Origin: Aphrocallistes beatrix
Taxonomy: Eukaryota > Porifera > Hexactinellida > Sceptrulophora > Aphrocallistidae
DNA length: 64,000 nt
NCBI GenBank assembly: GCA_963281255.1
Contig: OY725495.1
Coordinates: 310,001-374,000 of the forward strand
Direction: 5' to 3'
Shown here piece by piece: positions 20,120 to 29,742 of this stretch. Each line of letters starts with the position of its first letter. The first letter of the stretch is position 1. The notes below the pieces were generated by a model. The model was not told where the DNA came from, did no database searches, and saw only the letters and a program-made list of their open reading frames with translations. The position numbers and the translations under genes were made by a program.

Positions 20120-20362
20120 CGATAGTATTAAAATTCGCCGTATTCGTACGAGAGTAGTAAAATTCGCCGTATTCACAAGATAGTAGTAAAATTTACCGTA
20201 TTCACAAGATAGTAGTAAAATTTACCGTATTCACAAGATAGTAGTAAAATTTACCGTATTCACAAGATAGTAGTAAAATTTACCGTATTCACAAGATAGT
20301 AGTAAAATTCGCCGTATTCACACGATAGTATAGAAATTTGCTACGATAGTATAGAAATTTGC
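20120..20362. repeat. 29-bp tandem repeat
   Basis: About seven copies of a unit reading AGTAGTAAAATTTACCGTAT plus TCACAAGAT. The central copies are almost identical, and the outer copies vary (TTCGCC for TTTACC, CACGAT or CGTACGAG for CACAAG). It decays at both edges, as expected of a minisatellite expanding from the centre. Confidence 0.85.
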
Positions 20363-20449
20363 TAGTATTCACTTGTGTTAAGATCTTCGCATACTTTCGC
20401 TCTATAGCAACTTTAGAAAATATTAATTTAGATTGATTATAAACTTCGA

Positions 20450-21250
20450 ACTTATTTATAACTCAGAGCGCTTAAATCCGTTAAGCCATCGTTAAGGTCG
20501 CAGACCAATACTGAATAGGGTGGTCTTATCCTGAGTTGAAGTGTGGACTGCATGGAAACTGAGATGGATAGACCCACCTGCATGCGGTAGGCAGTGCTCG
20601 ACACTTTAAATCCCTGGGTGCCCCTCTGGGGAAAAGATTCCAGGACCCTACCCACCTAACTCAGTCCGTGGTTTCGATCGACTATAAATCTAGTTGTTGT
20701 TTTTTTAATCCATTCTACACACCCGATTTGAGTGTGTAGAATTTAGCAATGGGTGTGTTGAGATTTGTAAAAATTATCAATGCATCCCCCCGGAAATCGC
20801 AGAATCCATTGCCATTGGTATTGATATTACTATCCGTGCTGTGCCATTCTGCCTCTGAACTTTCCCAGCTTGTTTGATTATCCAATCGCTCCGCCGGGTA
20901 AGGAGCAGGATTGGGATCAGGCTTGCTGGGAAAGGGCGGGGGATACCCCAGGGTGACATGGCATTGATGGTAATCGCCCGTGGTTGTCAAAGGCTAGGTC
21001 TTGTTCCTCCATTCTATAGGTATACATGTAGAATGGTGGGACAACTTTTGGCACCCTCTGACTCGTGTTTTCTCGTCGCTCGCAGTTGGGGAAAGGTACT
21101 TGAGTGGGTCCCAAGTCCACTCACAGGTAGTCACCAAGTGACTAACTGAGCCCTGAGGGGTCAACTGCCATAATAACTACCTAACTCTCTCACTAATCTT
21201 CGCCACAGCTCTCATTATACTTGTATAGATAATTGAACAGCAGTTGAACA
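20450..21250. other. GC-richer block, probable decayed repeat
   Basis: This 0.8 kb differs from its surroundings by higher GC and several overlapping short open frames on both strands (e.g. 20715-20990 minus and 20874-21149 plus). None shows a conserved domain. Short inverted repeats (see 20712-20742, and CCATTCTA...TAGAATGG near 21010) suggest a remnant of a mobile element. The class is unknown. Confidence 0.3.
20712..20742. repeat. Perfect 11-bp inverted repeat
   Basis: ATTCTACACAC, a 9-nt spacer, then GTGTGTAGAAT. A perfect hairpin-forming palindrome near the left part of the GC-richer block. Function unknown; it could be an element end or chance in low-complexity DNA. Confidence 0.6.
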
Positions 21251-22023
21251 CACACACACAAGCAAACAAGCTCTACTACATAGAGACGGATGAGGAGCAC
21301 ACTATGCCCATCCTATCGCAGCTAGAGGGATGAGCACCTTACAGGAAATGAAGCTATGATGTGACGGTACTACTACTATAATCGGGCTGATGCGAGATAC
21401 ATGCATTCCTGACATGCCAGACCCTAGTTACATAACGAATCAGTTCTTAGTTTAATAACTGTACTGTATATGTATGCTATTTGCTTTTCTGGATATCATT
21501 TGTCAAATTATACTTATACTTACAACTAAGAGTATTTCATACATCTTTTAGATGTAAGGGGAGGGTGAAGGGGTATAGAGTGACTGGCCACTACTTAGAC
21601 ATAGGAGAAAGCATTACATAAGGCGGGGATATGTTACTTTATTAATTTTGCAATACGCAACGTTTTAACAGATTCATAGCTTGCATACCTTAAGGGAATA
21701 AACCTAGTTTCTCTAAGGAGACTATTGCAAATTCATATATTCTAAGACTTCGGGGTTACGGCGGGCCTGCTTCGTGCTATGATAAATTATCACTAACTTG
21801 AATGATTTTAAAATATTATATGGGTTTTAAACCGTTATACCTCACTGTTGCAATTCTTATAATAAAGCTGACCGTAAAAAATACTGAGCATGGAGGGTTT
21901 GGCTTAATATGAATTCAACCCAGAGGCTGACAGTCACAGTCGGTCGGTGTAGCCTCATTTACATCCCCCTGCACTGAATTGTACTGAATAATCGTTAATA
22001 CAAATTTAATATTAATTATGCAA
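21251..22023. other. Gap downstream of BOD1
   Basis: About 0.8 kb including the BOD1 3'UTR. No gene, RNA or clear repeat recognised. Confidence 0.4.
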
Positions 22024-22647
22024 TCAAGAGAGTGAGGAATTGGATTCAATTGCTACCTCTTTAACTGCCTCCAACTCAGAATCCAGAGATATATACAACT
22101 CTCCAGCTTCAACATCACTATCTTTATTGACATTATTCGTGTTTTTAGTAGTCGGGGTATCTTCTTTATCGCTATGATCATTATGTTCCTTTTCTTCGGC
22201 TACAACCTCCATTCCTTCCACTTGATGATTCTCATCGCTTTTAGATTCAATTTTTACTTTTAATTTGGAAGAACTTTCTCTATCTTTGGCGGTAAAAGAG
22301 TCAACAGCCTCTTTAACGATATCCTTCAGAGAAGACTCCTGGCTCTTAATGATGGAGTCAACTAAGGAGTCCATTTGAGACTTGAGTAGGCCGTTCAGCT
22401 GACTGTTCAGATGTGACCTCACTCCCTTTCTAACTTCGCTCTTGGGTTGAGAAGAAGTTGACCTGTTCTTTGTACTCTTCACAAAATGAATAACCTGGTC
22501 TTCAATTTGAGTATTTAACTGTTGGAATTGGGGCTCCTTCTCAATTTCGCCGAGACACCCGGACCTTAGTTTGTCAAAAGCACCCTCTGACTTGATATTC
22601 TTAATGCAAGCATCTTCTATGCTCTTCAACAGCTCAGGATTCATCAT
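22024..22647 (-). CDS. BOD1: BOD1 / COMPASS-Shg1 family protein
   Basis: Single-exon ORF of 207 residues. The N-terminal 115 residues match the Shg1/BOD1 domain: an amphipathic opening (PELLKSIEDACIKNIKSEGA), FDKLRSGCLGEIEKEPQFQQL (human BOD1 FDSFRRDCLADVDTKPAYQNL), then VRKGVRSHLNSQ and IVKEAVDSF. The rest is acidic and low-complexity. In vertebrates BOD1 protects chromosome bi-orientation by inhibiting PP2A-B56 at kinetochores, and BOD1L/Shg1 associate with SET1/COMPASS; which role applies here is not decidable. Two adjacent ATGs (22647, 22644) are possible starts. A TTTTTTCAG just upstream suggests a 5'UTR splice acceptor. It lies 321 bp after CKAP5 on the same strand. Confidence 0.75.
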   Translation of the reverse strand: MMNPELLKSIEDACIKNIKSEGAFDKLRSGCLGEIEKEPQFQQLNTQIEDQVIHFVKSTKNRSTSSQPKSEVRKGVRSHLNSQLNGLLKSQMDSLVDSIIKSQESSLKDIVKEAVDSFTAKDRESSSKLKVKIESKSDENHQVEGMEVVAEEKEHNDHSDKEDTPTTKNTNNVNKDSDVEAGELYISLDSELEAVKEVAIESNSSLS

Positions 22648-22968
22648 AGTGTAAACTGAAAAAATCGAGAATAATAAAATAAATTACCTTTTGACCTTGG
22701 TTCTCAATTATTTTTTTATCAAACTCTCCCCTGGCCCAAAACTTTGTATATTCGAAAATTTCCCAATTCCCCATGCCACTATAATACAGGAGATCAAATG
22801 CCTAATTTCATGAGTGAATTTGATAAAACAAGTTCAGAGAAAGAAAGAAGAGATACAAGGCAATAGACATAGACAATGTTATACAGGTAATAGTAGGAAG
22901 GAACCTTGTAATTAAGTTGAACTCAATGCACTCTAAACTAAACATTAGGGGATAGCCCTTATCATGCT
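22648..22968. other. Gap between CKAP5 and BOD1
   Basis: 321 bp that should hold the CKAP5 3' end and the BOD1 promoter or 5'UTR intron. Nothing else was recognised. Confidence 0.4.
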
Positions 22969-25900
22969 CTATGTATTCTGCTGGACCCGCGAGAGTCTAT
23001 CGCGTAGTTCAGTTATTTTATCAGATTGAGGGTTAGAAGCCGGTGTCCTAGAGGGGGCAGCAGCAGAAATAGTAGAGCTTGCCATCTCTAATCGCTTCTT
23101 AAGAGAAGATAAGTCCTTAGTGGCTGTCTTTTTCTGGGGCCCTGGTTGTGGTGACATGTGTGGAGACATTCTCCCTTGAGGTGTTAAGGGTTTCGCATTA
23201 GGATTGGCTTCGCTGTGAGGAGTGCTGACAGATGAGAATTTAGAAGTTTGGGCTGGAGACTTACGTGGGGGAGAACGGAGCTCAATATCCATCTCTTTCC
23301 GAGCTCTATCCTGTAATATTTTGTACGAGTTTCGAATTTCGATATCGTGACTTTTAAAGGATGGAGAAGTGGGTTTCGATTGGCTTCTTCGCTCCCGTCC
23401 AATTTCCTCCAAACCGCGTTCAATAAAACCTTGAAAAATGTTTGAAGTATTTCGCAAAAATAAACGTAAGTCAGTGTTAGGATAAGCCAACATAAAATCA
23501 TACAGATCTGCTAATCCCTGCTTACTACTATCGCGAGAACCAATACGTGTAAAAATTTCCGCAAGTCTAACATTTACCTCATGATTTCCGGCGAGTGTGA
23601 TTGGACCATCCGTTCCTTGGTTTAGCTGTGCTCGTAACCTACTTGCAGGTGTCATTTCCGTGTCGATACCATCCGTATCCATCTCGACCTTAGCATTCGA
23701 AACACTTAGATCATTATTATGATAGTTAGCATTCCCATCTTGTGATTTGTTCAATTTATCTAACGTTTTCCGAATTATGACAGAAACCTGTGAATGTTCT
23801 CGTTTCCATATCATATCGGTATAGTTCCAAATGTCTTGCCCAAGAATATTCGCCACGTGATAAACAATGGTTTTCGCGGTTTTAAACGGTTTATCATCAT
23901 TAGGAGATTTACTTAACTTTGCATAAGCAATAAAGTATTGATCCACGTCGAATAAAAGTTTGTTGATGTGAATGGAGTTGATATTATCGTTCAAGCTGCG
24001 AATTAATCTCCACAAACATTTCATGTATATGTCAGTGTACACAGTGGGTGTAGCGTTCGGTGAAAGAGATTGGAGCAAAAGTTCGAGGAGGACAGAGAAT
24101 AGTTCGTTCTGATCAACGGACTCCAGGAGTTTGGCGGTGAGGATATTCAGAGCACGAACTATCTGTACTCCTTCCTCGAAATCATTCAGACCTGTGTTTG
24201 AGATGAACACAGCCAAATTTTGGAAGAGATCATTTATGTTTTTACGTTTTATTCTTTGGCAGAGAATTTTTATACCAACGACAGAGATTAGACAGGATAG
24301 CATGCCCCTGAGGACACGTATTAGCTGTTCAGAAGTATCTCGTGCAGTCAGTTTAGGTATGAAGATAGCCATTTGTAGGAGGGAAGCTTTGATCAAGGTG
24401 TCGATGTATTCAACGAGTTTAAACGGTTGTAGCTTGATAATCTGCTCAAGCTTGCGGTTATTCTCATCTACTTTAGATAGATCAGTGGAAGCAAGGTTAT
24501 TAATGATTGATGGCAAATCTTCAGCATATTGTGTTCTCGCGCATAGAGCACTTGTTTGGTAATTAGTAGTGTTTGTAGGTTTGTTTAAAATGCCTTCATA
24601 TCCCGTCGGTCTTTTCAGCATAGACAGAGGTGTCGTAGGCTTGAGTTCATGCTTCTTGCATATCGCCTCCACATCTACACTGAACGGGCCTCCCGATGGC
24701 TTAGGGATCGACCGTTGAGGAACCCGTTGAGTGGGCAGAGTCGGGACTGTTTGGGTCTCAATTGGGGCTTGGATTAGCTGAGGAGGATTATCAGAAGGAA
24801 AATCATCTTCAACAGGTGATGCCCTAACTTCAGGATCTTCCTGATTTGGCAGTTTACTATCTACCATCTCGTTAAGATTCTCGCTTGGTGTATTTATGGC
24901 TTCTTGCTTGATTTCTTGAGTTTCCGAAGGTTGGCTTTCAGGCCTAGCAGGTGGTGGAGGTGATGACGGCACAGGGAGTTTACGGATTTTCTCTTGCAGA
25001 AGTTCCTTATCCTTCTGAGGGAGATTTCCCACGAACTTGAATAGAGTATCTCCAACATATCTGTACACGTATCCCATACAAGTTAGGGCTGCGTTTTTAG
25101 TTTTATGGTCAGAGTCCGAGATGGATTTTGCGATGGTCTCTATCGCCCTTTGTGGGGTGGGAGTGCACACACCGGTACCTTGATCGCGAATTAACTCACC
25201 TAACACTTCAATACAGTCCACTTTAAGTTTAGAATTTCGCGAAATAAGTCCTACACTTATCAAGGTATACATCTTGATTGGTGAATATATATGACAGAAA
25301 TTCTGTATGAGAAACCTGACTTCTTTGCGCAATGTTTCATTCGGGTTCCCCATCCTCTGAACGAGAAAGGGAATGATTGCGTTAGCTTCAAAATCAATCA
25401 TGACGTAATTCTTGTCGCTTAGCACTTCAAGAAGAACTTTCAAGAATTCTAATGCCGCTTTGAGGACCCTTACATTGTTCTTCTCTGTTAGTTTCATTGC
25501 AATGTATTTGAAGAAGAGGTCAACGCAAGTGATGATCTCCTTCTCAAAAGGTCCTTTCAAGCATGAGGGACTCACTATAAACTTCAACGCCTTATCTTGC
25601 TGCTGTATATCATTATCAAACAGTTTATCAATCAGACTGGGATCCATACATTTCTCAAAATGTGTTTTGAGATAGCGAATGTGGTCAGTACTTGGTTGAT
25701 CAAATTCCCACCTTGGGCTTCTCAGCGTACCATGCTTCTTCTCCTCAAATTCTCTATGCTCACGTGTCGGTCCCATTCTGAACGTTTTAATCTCCTCTGG
25801 TTCAGGAGGAGGAGGAGCAGGAGCAGGAGGAGCAGATGTTTGGCTTGAGATCTTCCTACTCGCACCATTTGGTTTCTCGTTGCTTTTTCCTCCCGACTGG

Positions 25901-28900
25901 GGTTCACTAACTTGATTCGTTTCTGTGGGTTTATCAATTTGAACGGCAACTTGTGGTGTTAATTTGCCTAAAATATTCTTTATTGCTTGTCCAGATGCCT
26001 TGCTGCTGGCTTTTGTGACTGCATCTTTGCCTAGGCAGTCGACTAGAGTCAACAGTAGAGCTTTGGATTTCTCTCGCACAGGGCCAGATCGGTCCTCAAG
26101 AAAGGGCCCGATTGGGACTACCAGAGCAAGTAGCTCTTGCTTTGGCAACTGTTTCGGTGGAACAACTTTAAGTTTCTCACTCACCCAGGCCATTAACTCT
26201 GCTTTCTGATTCGGGTTTTCTGCTTTTATACCTGCGAGCATCATTTCAAACTCAAAAAATGCAGAAAATTTAAGCTGTTCACACCAGTTGTTCAGTGTGG
26301 TAATTCCAGCCTCCCTCACGTTAGGTTTAGCATCGCTTAGCACTGAAAGGATCGGAGGGAGGAGTGTTCGTACTATCTTAGAGAGAAGTGAGCCTAGGCA
26401 GTTCGCTAGCGTACTGATGATATTCAGTGTTGTGATAACAAGGTTTTTGTTGGTATCGTTTAGTCTAGCTTTCAAGCCAGCGATCAAATCTCCTAGGTTG
26501 AGAGTTATTTTTGGATTTTGCTTGAGAATTGAGTGAATTTCTTGTAAAGCCTCGTTCCGTTGTTTCCACTCCTTCTTGTCAGCGAGATTCACCATTAACT
26601 CTCCTTTAAATCGGTCTCCGATGTCAACACGAGGTATTAGGTCTTCAACAGAGAATTGGTTCGCGTCATCATTTCCACCCTCATCAAGATCTCCATCAGT
26701 TTTGCCTGGTTTCAAGCTACGAGTGGGGACTGAAGGTGGATTTGCTGTGGAAGTTTCAATCTCTTTATCAATCTTACTTTCCAAATTTGAGTTAATGTCT
26801 CCTAGCATTGACTTAAACGCATCTTTTTGTGAGCCGAAAAAAACCGCGAATGCACCCAACAGTTTAATACTTGAAGTTTTAACTGTTTGATTTGTGCTGG
26901 ACAGTCCATTTTTGATGTGATTCAAATAGACAGGGAGTTTAACTTGAAGACCGAACGTCTCCAAAGCCACTACCATCCAATTCATACACTCTGATTGTAT
27001 TTTGGGACTTTTATGTGCACAGCATGCAGACATCACTTTATTCGCAACGAAATGGAGCGATTGAATTCTTTCCGAAATAAGGAATAGAGCTTCAGTAGCT
27101 GTTGCCTTCAGTTTCATTTCACCCAACTTCTCTGCTAGTGCACCGAGTACTATTTCAGTACATTTCTCGCCCCAATCTGGTGCGACCTTAACCAGATGGC
27201 AAATGATGGAGAATTTTACATTCATGACCTGGAGGTTGCCATCAGCTAAACCAGGTTTAATCATAATTATGTGGAGATATAGCTGTGCTTGGGTGTTTTC
27301 AGTTTCTAAAGTTTCTATCATTTCTTTCAAGTCGTTAGAAGCGTCCAGCCTATCTTTCCATTTGGGATCTGACAATCGTGTGAGGATGTCTTCCCTGATA
27401 GTTTCCTTAGCTTGAAGGTCTAGGTCATCCGAAGACGGAGAGGGTTCCGGGTCGAAATGAGGAGTGTAGTCTTCTCCTTTTTTAGCACCGTCCTTTTTCG
27501 CACCCTCTTTTTTAGCGCCTGTTTTGGTTCCAGTCGCTTTGGCAGTTTTGGTTGTAGTTTTAGTTGCGCCTGTCTGTTTAGGCGGATCAGCTCTTTTAGT
27601 TTCGGCTTTCTTAGTTTCAGCTTTCTTCACAGTTTTAGTCGGTGCAGTCTTCGCTTTGGTTGTCTCCTCTTTAGCTTTCGTCTTCTTTCCTTGAGGCACT
27701 TTTAATTCAGCTTTTTCACATGCTTCTTGTATTTTAGCCATTTTATTCTTTTCAATCTCTTCAAAAAAAGCTGCCAACGGTCTTTCGCCAAGTATTTTTA
27801 AGCATGTACCTAGAGCTGTCGAGGCGGCGTCCCTAACTTGTGCCGTCGTATCGTCAAGTCGCTTCTTCAGAGAAGGGACCAAGGCCTTCTGGAGGGGTTT
27901 AGTTAGAGTTGTAGGGTTACAGTAGCAGAGGCTACGAGCTGTGAAAAGACAGGTCTCTGCTTTAACGTTCGGATTTTTATTCTCCAAAGCCTCCAAGATT
28001 TCCTCGTGTAAGTTCTGGAGGGATGTAGTTTTGTATATCTCATCAGCACACTCACTGAGCACACTAACAACTGCAGCCTTTTTCTCCTTCATTTTCTCGA
28101 GCACAGATGTTAAAAACATCTTTGATTGTGGTTCAAATTGCCCCTTAAGACCTTTCGCAACTAAGCCAACAACTTTAGCCGCACTAATTACACAGTTAAT
28201 ATTGTTGTCTTTCGTGATTATTTTGTTCATAGCTGTGAGCAGCTCTCCATAATCGTTCGATTTCAGTTTAGGTATTTTCGACGCTTCTTCTATTAATTCG
28301 ACCAACGCATCTTTCCTTTCACTCCACTTGGCGCTTGTCAAGTTTTGGTAAAAGTTCTCTGGCAGTTTTGAGAGCAGATCAACCGGTTCTATCATTTCCA
28401 ATGGATCAAATGCCGGTGCGGCATCTACCGGTGTGGGTGTGCCATCATCTCCGCCGCCAGCTGCGTCATCTGATGGATCCGGGGCCGAGGCTTGGTCTTG
28501 CTGCTTAGAACGCAAGTAGCGAGTTGGTTTAGGGTTCTCTCCCACAACTTTCGCCCATTCCTCTTCAAGTTCCTTCAGTTGGACAGGTTTCAAGTCTTTA
28601 AGACAGATACGTAACACATCCGCTTTCAACCATTTGCACAACTCAATGGAGAGATTTCGTGCCTCGTTTCGAATGTTCTTATCATTATGCGCAAATGGCC
28701 CACCTAATCCTTTCAAAATAATTTTAACCGGCAAAACATGAGGACCGAAATTTGACACGATCAGCGTGGTAGCAGCAATGCAACCAATCACGATTTTGGG
28801 AGTTTTGTTAGAAAAACCTTTGATGAGCTCATCAACGACAGCTTCTTGCTGCTCGACCTCGACGCAGAGCAAACAGGTCTGTAGCCCAAGTTCTTTGGTT

Positions 28901-29223
28901 TTCGGTCGGGAATTGAAACATTTCGCAGTTATTCCCTGCATAATTTCGGCGACACATTTGCCAGAGGTGGCAACATTCGCGAATTCAAGAAAAGCGGCAG
29001 TGGCATCTAATCCCTTTTCTTGAGCGGGCGCATTAGTATCTGTGACGTATTTCTTAATGTCGTACGAGTACTGTGTGTATTCAGGACTGTCTTCTTCTAG
29101 TATGCGAAACTTTTTCGCGAGTTCTTCATATCCAGATGCACGAGCTTTCCAATTTTTGTGTGCAATTCGCTCTTCAATGGAAAGAGAGCTGAAATCCTCT
29201 TCAACTACAGGAGGACCATCCAT
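22969..29223 (-). CDS. CKAP5: XMAP215/ch-TOG microtubule polymerase
   Basis: Intronless ORF of 2,084 residues (human CKAP5 2,032). It adds tubulin at microtubule plus ends and acts at centrosomes and kinetochores. Five TOG domains can be followed: TOG1 (about 10-230, HKNWKARASGYEELAKKF), TOG2 (about 285-505, SKLPENFYQNLTSAKWSERK), TOG3 (about 600-830), TOG4 (about 860-1090, DLIPRVDIGDRFKGELM) and TOG5 (about 1175-1405). A very Lys-rich linker (about 508-590) joins TOG2 and TOG3 and probably contacts the microtubule lattice. The C-terminal helical domain is present (MKCLWRLIRSLNDNINSI about 1740, IFTRIGSRDSSKQGLADLYD about 1885), and the protein ends in a short helix (ITELRDRLSRVQ). A 6.3-kb coding region without introns is unusual for this gene in animals. 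The start lies before the conserved TOG1 motif with no better ATG upstream. Confidence 0.96.
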   Translation of the reverse strand: MDGPPVVEEDFSSLSIEERIAHKNWKARASGYEELAKKFRILEEDSPEYTQYSYDIKKYVTDTNAPAQEKGLDATAAFLEFANVATSGKCVAEIMQGITAKCFNSRPKTKELGLQTCLLCVEVEQQEAVVDELIKGFSNKTPKIVIGCIAATTLIVSNFGPHVLPVKIILKGLGGPFAHNDKNIRNEARNLSIELCKWLKADVLRICLKDLKPVQLKELEEEWAKVVGENPKPTRYLRSKQQDQASAPDPSDDAAGGGDDGTPTPVDAAPAFDPLEMIEPVDLLSKLPENFYQNLTSAKWSERKDALVELIEEASKIPKLKSNDYGELLTAMNKIITKDNNINCVISAAKVVGLVAKGLKGQFEPQSKMFLTSVLEKMKEKKAAVVSVLSECADEIYKTTSLQNLHEEILEALENKNPNVKAETCLFTARSLCYCNPTTLTKPLQKALVPSLKKRLDDTTAQVRDAASTALGTCLKILGERPLAAFFEEIEKNKMAKIQEACEKAELKVPQGKKTKAKEETTKAKTAPTKTVKKAETKKAETKRADPPKQTGATKTTTKTAKATGTKTGAKKEGAKKDGAKKGEDYTPHFDPEPSPSSDDLDLQAKETIREDILTRLSDPKWKDRLDASNDLKEMIETLETENTQAQLYLHIIMIKPGLADGNLQVMNVKFSIICHLVKVAPDWGEKCTEIVLGALAEKLGEMKLKATATEALFLISERIQSLHFVANKVMSACCAHKSPKIQSECMNWMVVALETFGLQVKLPVYLNHIKNGLSSTNQTVKTSSIKLLGAFAVFFGSQKDAFKSMLGDINSNLESKIDKEIETSTANPPSVPTRSLKPGKTDGDLDEGGNDDANQFSVEDLIPRVDIGDRFKGELMVNLADKKEWKQRNEALQEIHSILKQNPKITLNLGDLIAGLKARLNDTNKNLVITTLNIISTLANCLGSLLSKIVRTLLPPILSVLSDAKPNVREAGITTLNNWCEQLKFSAFFEFEMMLAGIKAENPNQKAELMAWVSEKLKVVPPKQLPKQELLALVVPIGPFLEDRSGPVREKSKALLLTLVDCLGKDAVTKASSKASGQAIKNILGKLTPQVAVQIDKPTETNQVSEPQSGGKSNEKPNGASRKISSQTSAPPAPAPPPPEPEEIKTFRMGPTREHREFEEKKHGTLRSPRWEFDQPSTDHIRYLKTHFEKCMDPSLIDKLFDNDIQQQDKALKFIVSPSCLKGPFEKEIITCVDLFFKYIAMKLTEKNNVRVLKAALEFLKVLLEVLSDKNYVMIDFEANAIIPFLVQRMGNPNETLRKEVRFLIQNFCHIYSPIKMYTLISVGLISRNSKLKVDCIEVLGELIRDQGTGVCTPTPQRAIETIAKSISDSDHKTKNAALTCMGYVYRYVGDTLFKFVGNLPQKDKELLQEKIRKLPVPSSPPPPARPESQPSETQEIKQEAINTPSENLNEMVDSKLPNQEDPEVRASPVEDDFPSDNPPQLIQAPIETQTVPTLPTQRVPQRSIPKPSGGPFSVDVEAICKKHELKPTTPLSMLKRPTGYEGILNKPTNTTNYQTSALCARTQYAEDLPSIINNLASTDLSKVDENNRKLEQIIKLQPFKLVEYIDTLIKASLLQMAIFIPKLTARDTSEQLIRVLRGMLSCLISVVGIKILCQRIKRKNINDLFQNLAVFISNTGLNDFEEGVQIVRALNILTAKLLESVDQNELFSVLLELLLQSLSPNATPTVYTDIYMKCLWRLIRSLNDNINSIHINKLLFDVDQYFIAYAKLSKSPNDDKPFKTAKTIVYHVANILGQDIWNYTDMIWKREHSQVSVIIRKTLDKLNKSQDGNANYHNNDLSVSNAKVEMDTDGIDTEMTPASRLRAQLNQGTDGPITLAGNHEVNVRLAEIFTRIGSRDSSKQGLADLYDFMLAYPNTDLRLFLRNTSNIFQGFIERGLEEIGRERRSQSKPTSPSFKSHDIEIRNSYKILQDRARKEMDIELRSPPRKSPAQTSKFSSVSTPHSEANPNAKPLTPQGRMSPHMSPQPGPQKKTATKDLSSLKKRLEMASSTISAAAPSRTPASNPQSDKITELRDRLSRVQQNT

Positions 29224-29742
29224 TGCGATTAATTGAATTCTATGGTCTAATTAGTCAAGAAATGAAGAAAATAATTAAATGGAAATACTATGCATAGGAA
29301 TAAGGCAGCAGTAGTAGCAAGTTTTATATTAGTCGATGATGTCAAAACCTCTAATCAAAAATTTGTAAGGTTTAAGATGTACTTTCAGACAGTTTTAATT
29401 CAAACAAACCATTTAACTCAGCTAGGTTAACAGGTTTGTTAGATGTATTCAAAATGCATGATTTTGTATTTATGTATAGACAGCCCAGTTTAGGAATTTA
29501 AATTTAAAGGAAGTACATAACTGTAATTCATGTTATAACCTAACGACGATACAGGAGATAATTAGATAAAATAAAGATTCAGACCTAGATAAATATCTCT
29601 AAGGTAAAATAAATCACGAATAAAACAATCACCTAAATATCTAACAAGTAATCACACCATTCACACTAACCTAACCGAACGAGGAATGTAGGAAAATAAT
29701 CTCTAGACTATTAGTTCTAAATTAACACGGGGTCTACAGTCG
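29224..29742. other. Gap between ACSBG and CKAP5
   Basis: 519 bp of AT-rich DNA upstream of CKAP5 and downstream of the ACSBG stop. It likely holds the CKAP5 promoter. No other feature seen. Confidence 0.4.

Noticed and set aside
20715-21149. Overlapping ORFs on both strands
   Set aside because: Mutually overlapping, without domains, in a repeat-like GC-rich block.
13813-22023. tRNA, rRNA or snRNA genes in the gene-poor region
   Set aside because: No cloverleaf with A and B boxes and no recognisable snRNA or rRNA core was found by eye.
24131-28252. Many antisense ORFs opposite CKAP5
   Set aside because: Shadows of a long coding region; no independent conserved content.
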